Source: an uncultured Oscillospiraceae bacterium
Lineage (GTDB): Bacteria; Bacillota; Clostridia; Oscillospirales; Oscillospiraceae
Reading direction: 5' to 3'
Assembly: GCA_910579485.1 (NCBI GenBank)
Contig: CAJTVO010000051.1
Location: 1 to 21,582, forward strand
DNA: 21,582 nucleotides
In this document: piece by piece, positions 1 through 7,288 of the stretch
How positions within the stretch are numbered: the stretch's first letter is position 1
How the letters are laid out: each line of letters starts with the position of its first letter
Notes under the pieces: model-generated
Databases searched by the model: none
Told to the model about the DNA's origin: nothing
Seen by the model: the letters and a program-made list of their open reading frames with translations, nothing else
Translations under genes and position numbers: made by a program

Positions 1-922
1 GCAGGGCGGCCAGCAGATCCATGAGCAGATCCGGGGCCATGCCGTCGAAGGTGGCGGCCAGCAGGGCCAGGAGGGAGCTGCCATCGGCTATGGGCTCGCC
101 GCCGCCGGAGAGGAGGAGGTCTGTGAGGAACTCCTCCATGCCGGGGATCTTGCCGTCGGTAAACTGGGACTGGAAATCGGCGAGGCTGGTGAACTCGCCG
201 CCGGTGAGAAGCTCGATGGCCTCGTCCATGGAGACGCCGCCCTCCATGGTGGTCAGCAGCTTCCGGAGGCCGTCCAGGGCGGAGGTGGGGTCCAGCTTTT
301 CGGTCTGGCCTCCGCCGGAGATCACCGCGCCCAGGTACAGGGCGGTCAGATAGCCCACGGCGGCGCTGCTATCCGGGGACTTGCCCGCGATGGCGGCCAT
401 GATGTCCGCGCCGCTGGCGTTTTTGTCCAGGCCCAGAGCGGCCAGAATGGTCTCCGGAGAGAAGGCGGGCCGGGTGAGGCCCTGGAGGAGCCAGCCGGGG
501 ACGCCCTCCGTATTTCCCCCGGGGAGCGCGCCGGGGAGGAAGAGGGAGCTGCCGCCGGCGGCGCTTTCCGCCATGCGGTCCAGGTCGCTCAACAGGTGCT
601 CCAGTTCCTTCTGGAGGGCGGCGCGGTCCTCCTCGCCGCCGCCGGCGGCCTTTTCCGCCAGCTTCGCCAGACGGCCCAGGCTCTCCTGGACCTCGGAGAG
701 GATGGCTTCGCCGGACTGGAGGGTCCGGCGGCTCTCCCGGGTGAGGGCCTCCGCCCGGAGGGCGCCGGTCATCCGCTGCTGCACAGAGTCCGAGGCGGCG
801 GTGGACGCGGGCTTCCGGGTGCTCTGGGCGGCGGCAGCGGCGGCCTGCTTCTCCGCCTTCACCGCCCCCTGCTGCCGGAAAATGGCGGCTTCCTTCCTTC
901 TTCCTATGGCCAGTTCGTTCAT
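1..922 (-). CDS. Large protein with flagellin-N-like helical segment (5' part only)
   Basis: An open minus-strand frame runs from an ATG at 922 off the left edge (307 codons visible). The start is supported by a GGGAGG ribosome binding site about 9 nt upstream. Residues about 1-50 are basic and Ala-rich (MNELAIGRRKEAAIFRQQ). Residues about 52-125 form a coiled-coil-like stretch (EALTRESRRTLQSGEAILSE, then LGRLAKLAEKAAGGG) with the pattern of the flagellin N-terminal helical domain (repeated QxGEAxLSEVQxxLxRMxxLAxxAA). After residue about 125 the protein becomes a series of Leu/Ala-rich helices separated by Gly-rich turns, unlike true flagellin, and it keeps going past 307 residues. I see no signal peptide. 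It could be a flagellin-related or surface protein of unknown role. The function is not established; the coding call is strong, the family link moderate. Confidence 0.8.
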   Translation of the reverse strand, partial: MNELAIGRRKEAAIFRQQGAVKAEKQAAAAAAQSTRKPASTAASDSVQQRMTGALRAEALTRESRRTLQSGEAILSEVQESLGRLAKLAEKAAGGGEEDRAALQKELEHLLSDLDRMAESAAGGSSLFLPGALPGGNTEGVPGWLLQGLTRPAFSPETILAALGLDKNASGADIMAAIAGKSPDSSAAVGYLTALYLGAVISGGGQTEKLDPTSALDGLRKLLTTMEGGVSMDEAIELLTGGEFTSLADFQSQFTDGKIPGMEEFLTDLLLSGGGEPIADGSSLLALLAATFDGMAPDLLMDLLAAL

Positions 923-981
923 TCCTGGGGCCTCCCTTCTGTCAAACCGCCGGAGCGGGTTTTGTGTTTGCTGATATTAAC

Positions 982-1009
982 ATATCGGCAGGGAGGGCGC
1001 GAAAGATAA
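982..1009 (-). promoter_or_regulatory. Possible sigmaD (sigma28)-type promoter for the flagellin-like gene
   Basis: Read on the minus strand, GCCGATAT (982-989) matches the Bacillus sigmaD -10 consensus exactly. A weak TTAT (1006-1009) stands in for the TAAA -35 element, with a 16-nt spacer. It lies about 60 nt upstream of the start codon at 922. The -35 box is poor, so this rests on the -10 box and on the flagellin-like product. Confidence 0.35.
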
Positions 1010-1046
1010 GAAATTCCGGCAAGGTGGCGGGAAGAAGAAAAAAAGA

Positions 1047-1075
1047 TTGTAATTTTGTCCAGGATGTTATATACT
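1047..1075 (+). promoter_or_regulatory. SigmaA-type promoter of the 65-aa membrane protein
   Basis: TTGTAA (1047-1052) and TATACT (1070-1075) are separated by exactly 17 nt. They lie 38 nt upstream of the start codon at 1113, with the GAGGAGG ribosome binding site between. Confidence 0.7.
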
Positions 1076-1112
1076 AAGGGAGCATACCAGATTTATTGAG
1101 GAGGTCTACCCC

Positions 1113-1310
1113 ATGAAGAGTTCTAGTACATGGCGCTTCGTGCTGAAGATCGTTGGATTGTCGCTGGCCGCGGCGGGCTTGATCTGCCTGCTGGTCGGCT
1201 TCTGGGACAAGCTGGCGGAGGATGCCGCCGCAGTAAAGGGCAAGCTGTCCGGCAAGTGCGGCTGCTGCTCCGAGTTCGATGATTTCGACGACGACCTGCT
1301 GTGTGAGTAA
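1113..1310 (+). CDS. Small single-pass membrane protein with CGCC and acidic tail
   Basis: This is a 65-aa protein starting at ATG 1113 behind a strong GAGGAGG site. A transmembrane helix spans about residues 9-28 (VLKIVGLSLAAAGLICLLVG). It is followed by a charged amphipathic stretch, a Cys cluster (KCGCCSE, about 48-54) and a run of acidic residues (FDDFDDDLLCE) at the C-terminus. It has its own promoter and a strong terminator, so it is a monocistronic gene. I do not recognise a named family. The cysteines and acidic tail could bind a metal or a partner protein, but nothing in the sequence proves this. Confidence 0.8.
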   Translation: MKSSSTWRFVLKIVGLSLAAAGLICLLVGFWDKLAEDAAAVKGKLSGKCGCCSEFDDFDDDLLCE

Positions 1311-1329
1311 CGCGGGATAAACGCAAAAG

Positions 1330-1367
1330 GCCGCGCCTCCGGTGCTTTTCCGGAGGCGCGGCTTTTT
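1330..1367. terminator. Bidirectional Rho-independent terminator
   Basis: A perfect 13-bp GC-rich stem (1330-1342 with 1350-1362) with a 7-nt loop is followed by TTTTT on the plus strand and preceded by AAAA (1324-1327), giving a short U-tract on the minus strand. It sits between the convergent 65-aa gene and the metallopeptidase gene and probably serves both. Confidence 0.85.
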
Positions 1368-1386
1368 GCCGGCCGGCGGGGGCGCG

Positions 1387-2136
1387 TTATCCGGGCAGAG
1401 CCAGCCAGCGGGCCAGGGACATGCCGCTGTCCGAGTCCCGCCATCTGCGGCAGGCGTCAAAAGCCTCCAGCGCGCCGCCCAGGCCCTCGATCGCCCGGCT
1501 GACCGCCAGATAGGCCCGCCAGTAGTCGAAGAACAGGCCCGCATGATCGCCGTCCCGCAAATGGGACCCGAAGTCCTCCAGGGGGTGGCCGCCATAGCGG
1601 TCCGCCAGCAGCGTCACGAGCTGGCGGTCAACGTCCTCCTCCGCCGCAAATTCCTCCGGGGTCAGGAACCACTTCCGGCTGATATACTCCACCATGCCCT
1701 CCTCGAACCAGGTGGACGGACTGGGGTACTCGTCAAAATCGTCCACGAACAGCGCGCTGTGGTGAGCCAGCTCGTGGCCCAGGATTTGAAGAACGTGATT
1801 TGTGGAAAGACGGCCGGCATAGTAGTCCCGGAGCCGCCTCACAGTCTCGCCCTCCGGCGACCCGTCCAGCTGCCGGAGGTAGATATCCCGCCACGTCTCC
1901 AGGTCCGGGGTGAACATCACCCGGAAATCGTTGGTATAGGCGGGAACGGGAATATCGCTGACCAGACGGACGGCGATGTCCGGATCGCTCCACACGATGC
2001 ACCGGGGAAGTTCCTCCGCCCGGTACTCCGCCTGGAGAAAGCGGATATACTCCTCCAGCCGGGGCCGCGCGTCCTGGAGAAACGCCTGGTACAGGGCCAG
2101 CTCCTCCTGATTTTTTACGGCGAAGACGTGTTCCAT
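1387..2136 (-). CDS. Putative HExxH zinc metallopeptidase (gluzincin-like)
   Basis: A 249-aa soluble protein with no signal peptide or membrane segment. The core motif HELAHH gives zinc ligands H121 and H125 and catalytic E122. About 20 residues later WFEEGMVEYIS supplies E145/E146 as the likely third ligand, the layout of gluzincin (M1/M48-like) peptidases. The N-terminal 110 residues are helical and acidic. It is the third gene of a minus-strand operon: its ATG begins one base after the stop of cobO, which suggests translational coupling. The substrate is unknown; the link with cobO is probably positional. The metallopeptidase fold is well supported by the motif pair; the family name is not. 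Confidence 0.8.
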   Translation of the reverse strand: MEHVFAVKNQEELALYQAFLQDARPRLEEYIRFLQAEYRAEELPRCIVWSDPDIAVRLVSDIPVPAYTNDFRVMFTPDLETWRDIYLRQLDGSPEGETVRRLRDYYAGRLSTNHVLQILGHELAHHSALFVDDFDEYPSPSTWFEEGMVEYISRKWFLTPEEFAAEEDVDRQLVTLLADRYGGHPLEDFGSHLRDGDHAGLFFDYWRAYLAVSRAIEGLGGALEAFDACRRWRDSDSGMSLARWLALPG

Positions 2137-2137
2137 C

Positions 2138-2656
2138 TCAATACTCGATCCCTTCCCGGGCGGAGACGCCCCGTTGGAAGGGGTGTTTGACCATCTTCAT
2201 CTCCGTCACGTAGTCCGCACGCTCCAAGAGGGCCTGGGAGGGGCCCCGGCCGGTGAGGACGATCTCCAGCGGCTCCGGCTTGCCGTCCAGGAGGGACAGG
2301 AGGCGGGACTCGTCCAGCAGTCCGGCGGCGCAGGCCCCCAGGGCTTCGTCCAGAATGAGCAGGTCGAAGTCTCCCGCGCGGCAAAAAGCGTCCTCCAGAA
2401 GGGAGGCGTAGTAGGCGGCGGCCTCCTGCTTCTCCTTCGGGGCGAGGGTCCAGGTGAAGCCGAAGGTTTTGGTCTGGGGGACGGCCTCGATGCCCGGGAC
2501 GTGGGACAGGGAGGCGAACTCGGAGCTTTTGCCGTCCTTCAGGAACTGGAGGATCAAAACCTTTCGCCCGCTGCCCGCGCAGCGGACGGCGAGGCCTATG
2601 GCGGCGGTGGTCTTGCCCTTGCCCTCGCCGCAGTAGATGTGGATGAGTCCCGGCAT
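2138..2656 (-). CDS. cobO: Cob(I)alamin adenosyltransferase
   Basis: A 172-aa protein of the CobO/BtuR/CobA family, which transfers the 5'-deoxyadenosyl group of ATP to cobalt in corrinoids to make adenosylcobalamin. The Walker-A-like P-loop GEGKGKTT lies at residues 10-17. The family features FLKDGKSSE, LILDEALGA and VLTGRGP follow, and the length is typical (about 170-200). Its AAGGAG ribosome binding site is built from the last codons of the upstream GyrI-like gene, so the two are coupled. No other cobalamin biosynthesis gene lies in the window, which fits a corrinoid-salvage role. Confidence 0.93.
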   Translation of the reverse strand: MPGLIHIYCGEGKGKTTAAIGLAVRCAGSGRKVLILQFLKDGKSSEFASLSHVPGIEAVPQTKTFGFTWTLAPKEKQEAAAYYASLLEDAFCRAGDFDLLILDEALGACAAGLLDESRLLSLLDGKPEPLEIVLTGRGPSQALLERADYVTEMKMVKHPFQRGVSAREGIEY

Positions 2657-2661
2657 TTTTT

Positions 2662-3138
2662 CTACTCCTTTTTCAGCTTCACGGGGATGAACGCCTCCAT
2701 CTGGGCCCAGCCCTGGGCGGCGATGACCTCCGGCGGCGTGATGATGTGGCCCATGGAGAGGTGGCCGGGGCGGACGTCCGGCTCCAGGACGGGGGAGGCT
2801 TCGATCCAGGCGGCGGCTTCCTGGTAGAGCCGGGCGTTGGTCTCCTGGTCGCCGTCCCGGTAGGTGTAGGTCACATAGCAGCCGCCCTCGCAGTCCACTT
2901 CCTCATACCCGCCGTTATCCATCCCCTCGCTGAGAGCATAGAGCCAGACCACGCCGCCGGTCTCAACGTCAAAGCACAGGAAGTCCCGGGGCATGAAGCT
3001 GTCGCGGGGGCTGGGGGTGATGGTGGAAAACCAGGCGTTGAACTTTCCCAGAGCGCCCTCGGGGGAGAAGTCGAAGTCCCGGACCAGGCCCGAGGACGCC
3101 GCGCGGAAGGGCGGCAGGGAGATGATACGAAAGTCCAT
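2662..3138 (-). CDS. GyrI-like / AraC-type effector-binding domain protein
   Basis: A 158-aa protein (MDFRIISLPPFRAASSG at the N-terminus) with the layout of the stand-alone GyrI-like small-molecule-binding domain: an N-terminal strand with PPFRAA, a central acidic segment LYALSEGMDNGGYEEVDCEG, and a C-terminal PEVIAAQGWAQMEAFIPVK strand. No DNA-binding domain is present, so it probably binds or sequesters a ligand rather than acting directly as a transcription factor. I chose the ATG at 3138, not the in-frame upstream one at 3216, because a GAAAGGA site lies about 11 nt before it and the extra 26 residues do not look like the family and would overlap the promoter. It is first in an operon with cobO and the metallopeptidase. 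Confidence 0.75.
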   Translation of the reverse strand: MDFRIISLPPFRAASSGLVRDFDFSPEGALGKFNAWFSTITPSPRDSFMPRDFLCFDVETGGVVWLYALSEGMDNGGYEEVDCEGGCYVTYTYRDGDQETNARLYQEAAAWIEASPVLEPDVRPGHLSMGHIITPPEVIAAQGWAQMEAFIPVKLKKE

Positions 3139-3187
3139 ATGCGCTTGATTCCTTTCTGACTCCTGCAAAGGCAGGGTTATGAGTGAT

Positions 3188-3216
3188 ATTCTATGGCAGG
3201 ACCGTCCTGTTGCCAA
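3188..3216 (-). promoter_or_regulatory. Promoter with internal palindromic operator, upstream of the GyrI-like gene
   Basis: On the minus strand TTGGCA (3211-3216) and TAGAAT (3188-3193) are 17 nt apart. A 13-bp palindrome, CAGGAC-N-GTCCTG, fills 3197-3209 inside the spacer. A dyad between -35 and -10 is a typical place for a repressor or MerR-type operator. Confidence 0.6.
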
Positions 3217-3249
3217 GCATTACCGGAGTGTCCCGGCCTGCTTTCCTGC

Positions 3250-4803
3250 CTACATCCAGATGGAGAACACCCGCAGCACCTTCTCCAGCGCTTTTTTGAA
3301 CCAGGAGCGTCTGGCCCAGCCCTCGGGGTCCACCGGACTGCTGCGGGACTGGATATCCTCCATGTCCCGCACCACGTCCGCGATGACCTGCGCGCCGTAG
3401 AAGGCAACGCCGCACTCGTAATGGAGCTGGAAGCTGCGGTAGTCCATGTTGATGGTGCCCAGCAGGGCCAGCTCGCCGTCGGCCACAAGGCTCTTGGTGT
3501 GGAGGAAGCCGGGAGTGAACTCGTAAATTTTGACCCCGTGGCGCAGGAGGCACTCGTAGTAGGACCCGGCGACGATCTGGGTGTATTTGTGGTCCGGGAT
3601 GCCCGGCAGCATCAGGCGCACGTCCACGCCGCTGCCGGCGGCCATGCACAGGGCGCGGACCATGCTGTCCTCTACCGCGAAATAGGGGGTGGTGAGCCAC
3701 AGGGAGCGGTGGGCGTTGGCAATGCACTGGAGGTACATGTCCTCCGCCGGGTTGTCCGGGTTGTTCATGGGGCCGTCTCCGAAGGGTTGGCACCAGCCGG
3801 CGGCCTCCCGCTCGTACATGGGACGGTAGTAGTCATGCTCGTTGTGAGGCCGTTCACCCAGCATCTCCCACATATGGAGGAACTGGGCGGTGAGACCCCA
3901 GGCGCCGGGGCCGTCCAGCAGCACGCCGCCGTCCTTCCACTCACCGAAGCGGCGGAGATAGCCCACGTACTCGTCGGCCACGTTCACTCCGCCGGTGTAG
4001 GCGTACTGGCCGTCCACGCACAGGATCTTCCGGTGGTCCCGGTAGTTGAAGTAGAGGCGGTTCACGTACTGGTGGACGGGGTTGAAGACGCAGACTTCCA
4101 TGCCCTCCGCACGCATGGCCTCGATGGTCTCGCCCCGCATACGGGTGATGTTGCCGAAGTCGTCGAAGATGATCTTGATCTCCACGCCCCGCCGGGCCCG
4201 GTCCGTGAGGACGGCCTGTATCCGGTCCCACAGCCGGCCCTCCGCCAGGATGAAATACTCCAGAAAGATGAACCGCTCCGCTTTCTCCATGCGCCGGATG
4301 GCATCCTCAAAAAAGGCCGCGCCGGTGGGGAAATACGTGGAGGCGGTGTCGCGGTACAGGAGGAAGCCCCGGCAGGTCAGAAGGCGGGATGCCCGCTGCC
4401 AGTTGGGCAGCTCCCGCCCCAGCCTCTCCTGGCCGGCGCCGGACTGGCGCAGCTCCATGCTCCGGCTGCCCGGAGGCGGGAGAGGCAGGAGATTCAGCTT
4501 CTTGCTCTGAACGTTGCCTCCCCAGAGGACATACAGCACCATGCCCGCCACCGGCAGGGCCACCACCAGCAGCGTCCAGGCCAGCTTGTAGCTGCCGCTG
4601 GAGGCGCTGGACTGGATATTCACCGCCACGCCGATGGCAATCAGCTCCAGCAGGGCGAAGAAGATGAAGGCGTGGGATTGGAGGAAATAGGTCAATATCA
4701 CCACGGAGGCGATGTTGAGCAGCAGCAGGAACAGCACCAGGGCAATGCGCAGGGAGGCGGAAATCCTTCGTTCTGTTGTCTGTTTGATGGTCTGTTTTTT
4801 CAC
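3250..4803 (-). CDS. cls: Cardiolipin synthase (phospholipase D superfamily)
   Basis: A 517-aa membrane enzyme that condenses two phosphatidylglycerols to cardiolipin and glycerol. Hydrophobic segments lie at about residues 20-42, 46-62 and 74-94. Two HKD catalytic motifs are complete: H257-R-K259 with D264 (HRKILCVDG) and H435-T-K437 with D442 (HTKSLVADG). Each is followed by the usual GG(V/T)N-type segment (TGGVNVADEY, LLGTINMDYRSF). Length matches the Cls family. The start codon is GTG at 4803 behind AAAAGGAG. It lies 30 nt after pncB on the same strand, so the two are probably co-transcribed. Confidence 0.93.
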   Translation of the reverse strand: MKKQTIKQTTERRISASLRIALVLFLLLLNIASVVILTYFLQSHAFIFFALLELIAIGVAVNIQSSASSGSYKLAWTLLVVALPVAGMVLYVLWGGNVQSKKLNLLPLPPPGSRSMELRQSGAGQERLGRELPNWQRASRLLTCRGFLLYRDTASTYFPTGAAFFEDAIRRMEKAERFIFLEYFILAEGRLWDRIQAVLTDRARRGVEIKIIFDDFGNITRMRGETIEAMRAEGMEVCVFNPVHQYVNRLYFNYRDHRKILCVDGQYAYTGGVNVADEYVGYLRRFGEWKDGGVLLDGPGAWGLTAQFLHMWEMLGERPHNEHDYYRPMYEREAAGWCQPFGDGPMNNPDNPAEDMYLQCIANAHRSLWLTTPYFAVEDSMVRALCMAAGSGVDVRLMLPGIPDHKYTQIVAGSYYECLLRHGVKIYEFTPGFLHTKSLVADGELALLGTINMDYRSFQLHYECGVAFYGAQVIADVVRDMEDIQSRSSPVDPEGWARRSWFKKALEKVLRVFSIWM

Positions 4804-4833
4804 AGTTCCGCTCCTTTTCCGCCGCAGCGGTCA

Positions 4834-6282
4834 TTATCCGTTCTTTTCCAGCAGGCCGTGCTTCACGTCCCACAGCTTCTGGGAAAGGTCCACGTAGTAT
4901 TTATGGGGGTTGTCAAAGCGCTTGACCTCATCCCAGAGGGTATCCACCTGCTCCAGACAGTACCGGCGGATCTCCGGCAGGGAGGGGAGGCTGTAGACCA
5001 GCTGGCCGGACCGGAAGACGGGGACCTGCAGCTCCTTGGCGGTGAAATCGTAGACCTCCTTTTTCTTCCAGGTGGCGTCGGGGTCGAAGATCACCAGGGG
5101 GGTGCTGTCGTCCACGGTCTCGTCGTGGATGGTCAGGTAGTCGGCGATGGCCTTGCCGGTATCGTTGCCGAAGAAGCGGTAGAGCTTCTTGTAGTGTGGG
5201 GTGGTGATCTTGGCCACGTTCTCGCTGATCTTGATTTTGGGGGTGATATTGCCGCACTCGTCCTCCACGGCCACCAGCTTGTAGACGCCGCCGAACACCG
5301 GCTCGCTGCGGGCGGTGATGAGACGCTCGCCCACGCCGAAAGCGTCGATTTTGGCGCCCTGGAGGAGGAGGTTCCGGATCAGCTTCTCGTCCAGAGAGTT
5401 GGAGGCGGAGATGGTGCAGGTCTCCCACCCGGCGGCGTCCAGCAGCTTCCGGGCCTCCTTGGTCAGGTAGGCGATGTCCCCGGAGTCCAGGCGGATGCCG
5501 CATTTGGTGATGCCCCTGGGGCGCAGGACCTCGTTAAAGGCCCGGATGGCGTCGGGGACGCCGCTCTTCAGGGTGTTGTAGGTGTCCACCAGCAGCACGG
5601 CGTTGGTGGGGTAGATCTCGCAGTAGGTCCGGAAGGCCTCATACTGGGTGTCGAACATCTGGACCCAGGAGTGAGCCATGGTCCCGGCGGCGGGGACGCC
5701 GTAGAGCTGGTCGCTGATGGCGCAGGCCGTGCCGTGGACGCCGCCGATATAGGCCGCCCGTGCGCCCACCACCGCGCCGTCCACCCCCTGGGCCCGGCGG
5801 GAGCCGAACTCCAGAACGGTGCGGCCCTGGGCGGCGCGGACCACCCGGTTGGCCTTGGTGGCGATGAGGGACTGGTGGTTGATCGCCAGCAGGGCGTAGG
5901 TCTCGATGAGCTGGGCCTGGGAGGCGGGGGCGCGGACGGTGACCAGAGGCTCCCCGGGGAAGACCGGGGTGCCCTCGGGGACCGCCCAGATGTCGCCGGT
6001 GAACTGGAAATTGCGGAGGTAGTCCAGGAAGTCCTCCTGGAAGAGGTTCTTGCCGCGGAGGTAGGCGATGTCCTCCTCGTCAAAGTGGAGATCCCGGATG
6101 TAATCCACCAGCTGCTCCAGACCGGCTGCGATGGCAAAGCCGCCGCCGTCGGGCACCCGGCGGAAAAAGACGTCGAAATAGGTGATGCGCTCCTGCATCC
6201 CCTGTCGGAAATAGCCGTTGGCCATGGTCATCTCATAAAAGTCAAACAGCATGGAGAGATTGAGCGGTTGGTTGCGTTCCAT
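4834..6282 (-). CDS. pncB: Nicotinate phosphoribosyltransferase
   Basis: A 482-aa enzyme of the Preiss-Handler NAD salvage route, converting nicotinate, PRPP and ATP to nicotinate mononucleotide. Visible family blocks are the N-terminal MLFDFYEMTMANGYF (11-25), EFGSRRAQG (158-166), MAHSWVQMF with the conserved His204, and RLDSGDI for PRPP binding further on. Length agrees with the clostridial PncB group (about 480). It is divergent from coaW, so the 178-bp gap between them holds both promoters; one locus thus feeds NAD and CoA synthesis in opposite directions. Confidence 0.95.
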   Translation of the reverse strand: MERNQPLNLSMLFDFYEMTMANGYFRQGMQERITYFDVFFRRVPDGGGFAIAAGLEQLVDYIRDLHFDEEDIAYLRGKNLFQEDFLDYLRNFQFTGDIWAVPEGTPVFPGEPLVTVRAPASQAQLIETYALLAINHQSLIATKANRVVRAAQGRTVLEFGSRRAQGVDGAVVGARAAYIGGVHGTACAISDQLYGVPAAGTMAHSWVQMFDTQYEAFRTYCEIYPTNAVLLVDTYNTLKSGVPDAIRAFNEVLRPRGITKCGIRLDSGDIAYLTKEARKLLDAAGWETCTISASNSLDEKLIRNLLLQGAKIDAFGVGERLITARSEPVFGGVYKLVAVEDECGNITPKIKISENVAKITTPHYKKLYRFFGNDTGKAIADYLTIHDETVDDSTPLVIFDPDATWKKKEVYDFTAKELQVPVFRSGQLVYSLPSLPEIRRYCLEQVDTLWDEVKRFDNPHKYYVDLSQKLWDVKHGLLEKNG

Positions 6283-6299
6283 AGCGTGCGCTCCTCGAT

Positions 6300-6336
6300 T
6301 TCTGTACAGAATGGACGGGCGGTCCTGGGCCCGTCC
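6300..6336 (-). promoter_or_regulatory. pncB leader: hairpin and 12-bp palindrome
   Basis: Just 5' of pncB an 8-bp hairpin (6313-6320 with 6329-6336) would form the extreme 5' end of the transcript. Next to it, nearer the gene, is the perfect 12-bp palindrome TTCTGTACAGAA (6300-6311). Either could be a regulator site for NAD salvage; no known regulator is assigned. Confidence 0.4.
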
Positions 6337-6341
6337 CCTAT

Positions 6342-6370
6342 ATAGTATATCTTTTTCGGCGGATTTGCAA
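6342..6370 (-). promoter_or_regulatory. pncB promoter
   Basis: On the minus strand TTGCAA (6365-6370) is followed after 17 nt by TACTAT (6342-6347). An overlapping TATACT is also present with a 15-nt spacer. The start codon lies about 60 nt downstream. Confidence 0.5.
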
Positions 6371-6378
6371 CGATGGAA

Positions 6379-6407
6379 TTGACAATTCTTTCACTTTCTA
6401 CTAAGAT
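6379..6407 (+). promoter_or_regulatory. coaW-larE promoter
   Basis: A perfect TTGACA (6379-6384) and TAAGAT (6402-6407) are separated by 17 nt, about 54 nt upstream of the coaW start codon at 6461. Confidence 0.75.
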
Positions 6408-6460
6408 AAGGAGACAGCCGGGGCCGTTTTGAGAGGGCTCCGGGGGAGGAGGACACTGCT

Positions 6461-7285
6461 ATGTCCATTATTTTGGGTATCGATATCGGCGGCTCCACCA
6501 CGAAGATCGTGGGGCTCCGGTCGGACGGGACCACCATCGCCATGCACCGGGTACAGGCCCAGGACCCCATCACGTCCCTCTACGGGGCCATGGGGAATTT
6601 CCTGTTTACCAACCGCCTCCAGCTGGGGGACGTGTCCCGGATCGCGCTGACGGGGGTGGGGGCCTCTTACATTGACGACGACATCTACGGCATCCCCACG
6701 GAGAAGGTGGAGGAGTTCGCCGCCGTGGGCGTGGGCGGGCTGGCCCTCAGCGGGCAGGACCGGGCCGTGGTGGTCAGCATGGGTACCGGCACCGCCTTTA
6801 TCTGGGCGGAGAAGGGGAAGCCCGTGCGGCATCTGTGCGGCTCCGGCGTGGGGGGCGGCACGCTGGCGGGGCTCTGCTCCCGGCTGTGCGGCACCCGGAA
6901 GTACCAGCAGATCGTGAAGCTGGCGGCGGAGGGGGACGTGGCCCGGGTGGACCTGACGGTGGGAGACCTGACACGGAACAGCCACCCGTCCCTGCCGCTG
7001 GATATCACGGCGGCGAACTTCGGGAACGTCTCCGACGACGCGGCGGCGGGGGATTTTGCCGCCGGGGCCATCAATATGGTCTTGCAGTCCATCGGGACGA
7101 CCGCGGTGATGGCCTGCCGGTTCTGTAACTGCGAGACGGCGGTGCTGACGGGGTTCATGTCCAATCTGCCCCAGGCGCGGGAGTGCTTCGATCTGTTTAC
7201 GCGGCTCCATGGGATACAGTTCGTTATTCCGGATAGCGCCACCCACGCCACATCTATTGGCGCGGCGCTGCATCTGGTGGAGTGA
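6461..7285 (+). CDS. coaW: Type II pantothenate kinase
   Basis: A 274-aa kinase phosphorylating pantothenate in the first step of CoA synthesis. The ASKHA phosphate loop GIDIGGSTTKIVG is at residues 6-18. The catalytic-region acidic pair EE (84-85, KVEEFAAVG) and the glycine-rich MGTGTAFIW and GSGVGGGTLAGL (about 108-138) fit the PanK-II family, as in Staphylococcus aureus CoaW. The 274-aa length is normal. A GGGGGAGGAGG site precedes the ATG. It is followed by larE after 3 nt, so the two form an operon. The alternative (a BadF/BcrA-type ATPase) is less likely at this length and motif pattern. Confidence 0.9.
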   Translation: MSIILGIDIGGSTTKIVGLRSDGTTIAMHRVQAQDPITSLYGAMGNFLFTNRLQLGDVSRIALTGVGASYIDDDIYGIPTEKVEEFAAVGVGGLALSGQDRAVVVSMGTGTAFIWAEKGKPVRHLCGSGVGGGTLAGLCSRLCGTRKYQQIVKLAAEGDVARVDLTVGDLTRNSHPSLPLDITAANFGNVSDDAAAGDFAAGAINMVLQSIGTTAVMACRFCNCETAVLTGFMSNLPQARECFDLFTRLHGIQFVIPDSATHATSIGAALHLVE

Positions 7286-7288
7286 CGT

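Noticed and set aside
381..1009. Plus-strand open frames at the left end
   Set aside because: They are antisense to the minus-strand flagellin-like gene, which has a start codon, a ribosome binding site and a coherent helical protein.
3193..6345. A 1050-codon plus-strand open frame
   Set aside because: It is the antisense shadow of cls and pncB, whose minus-strand products carry full catalytic motifs; the plus-strand translation is a Gly/Val/His-rich sequence without any family pattern.
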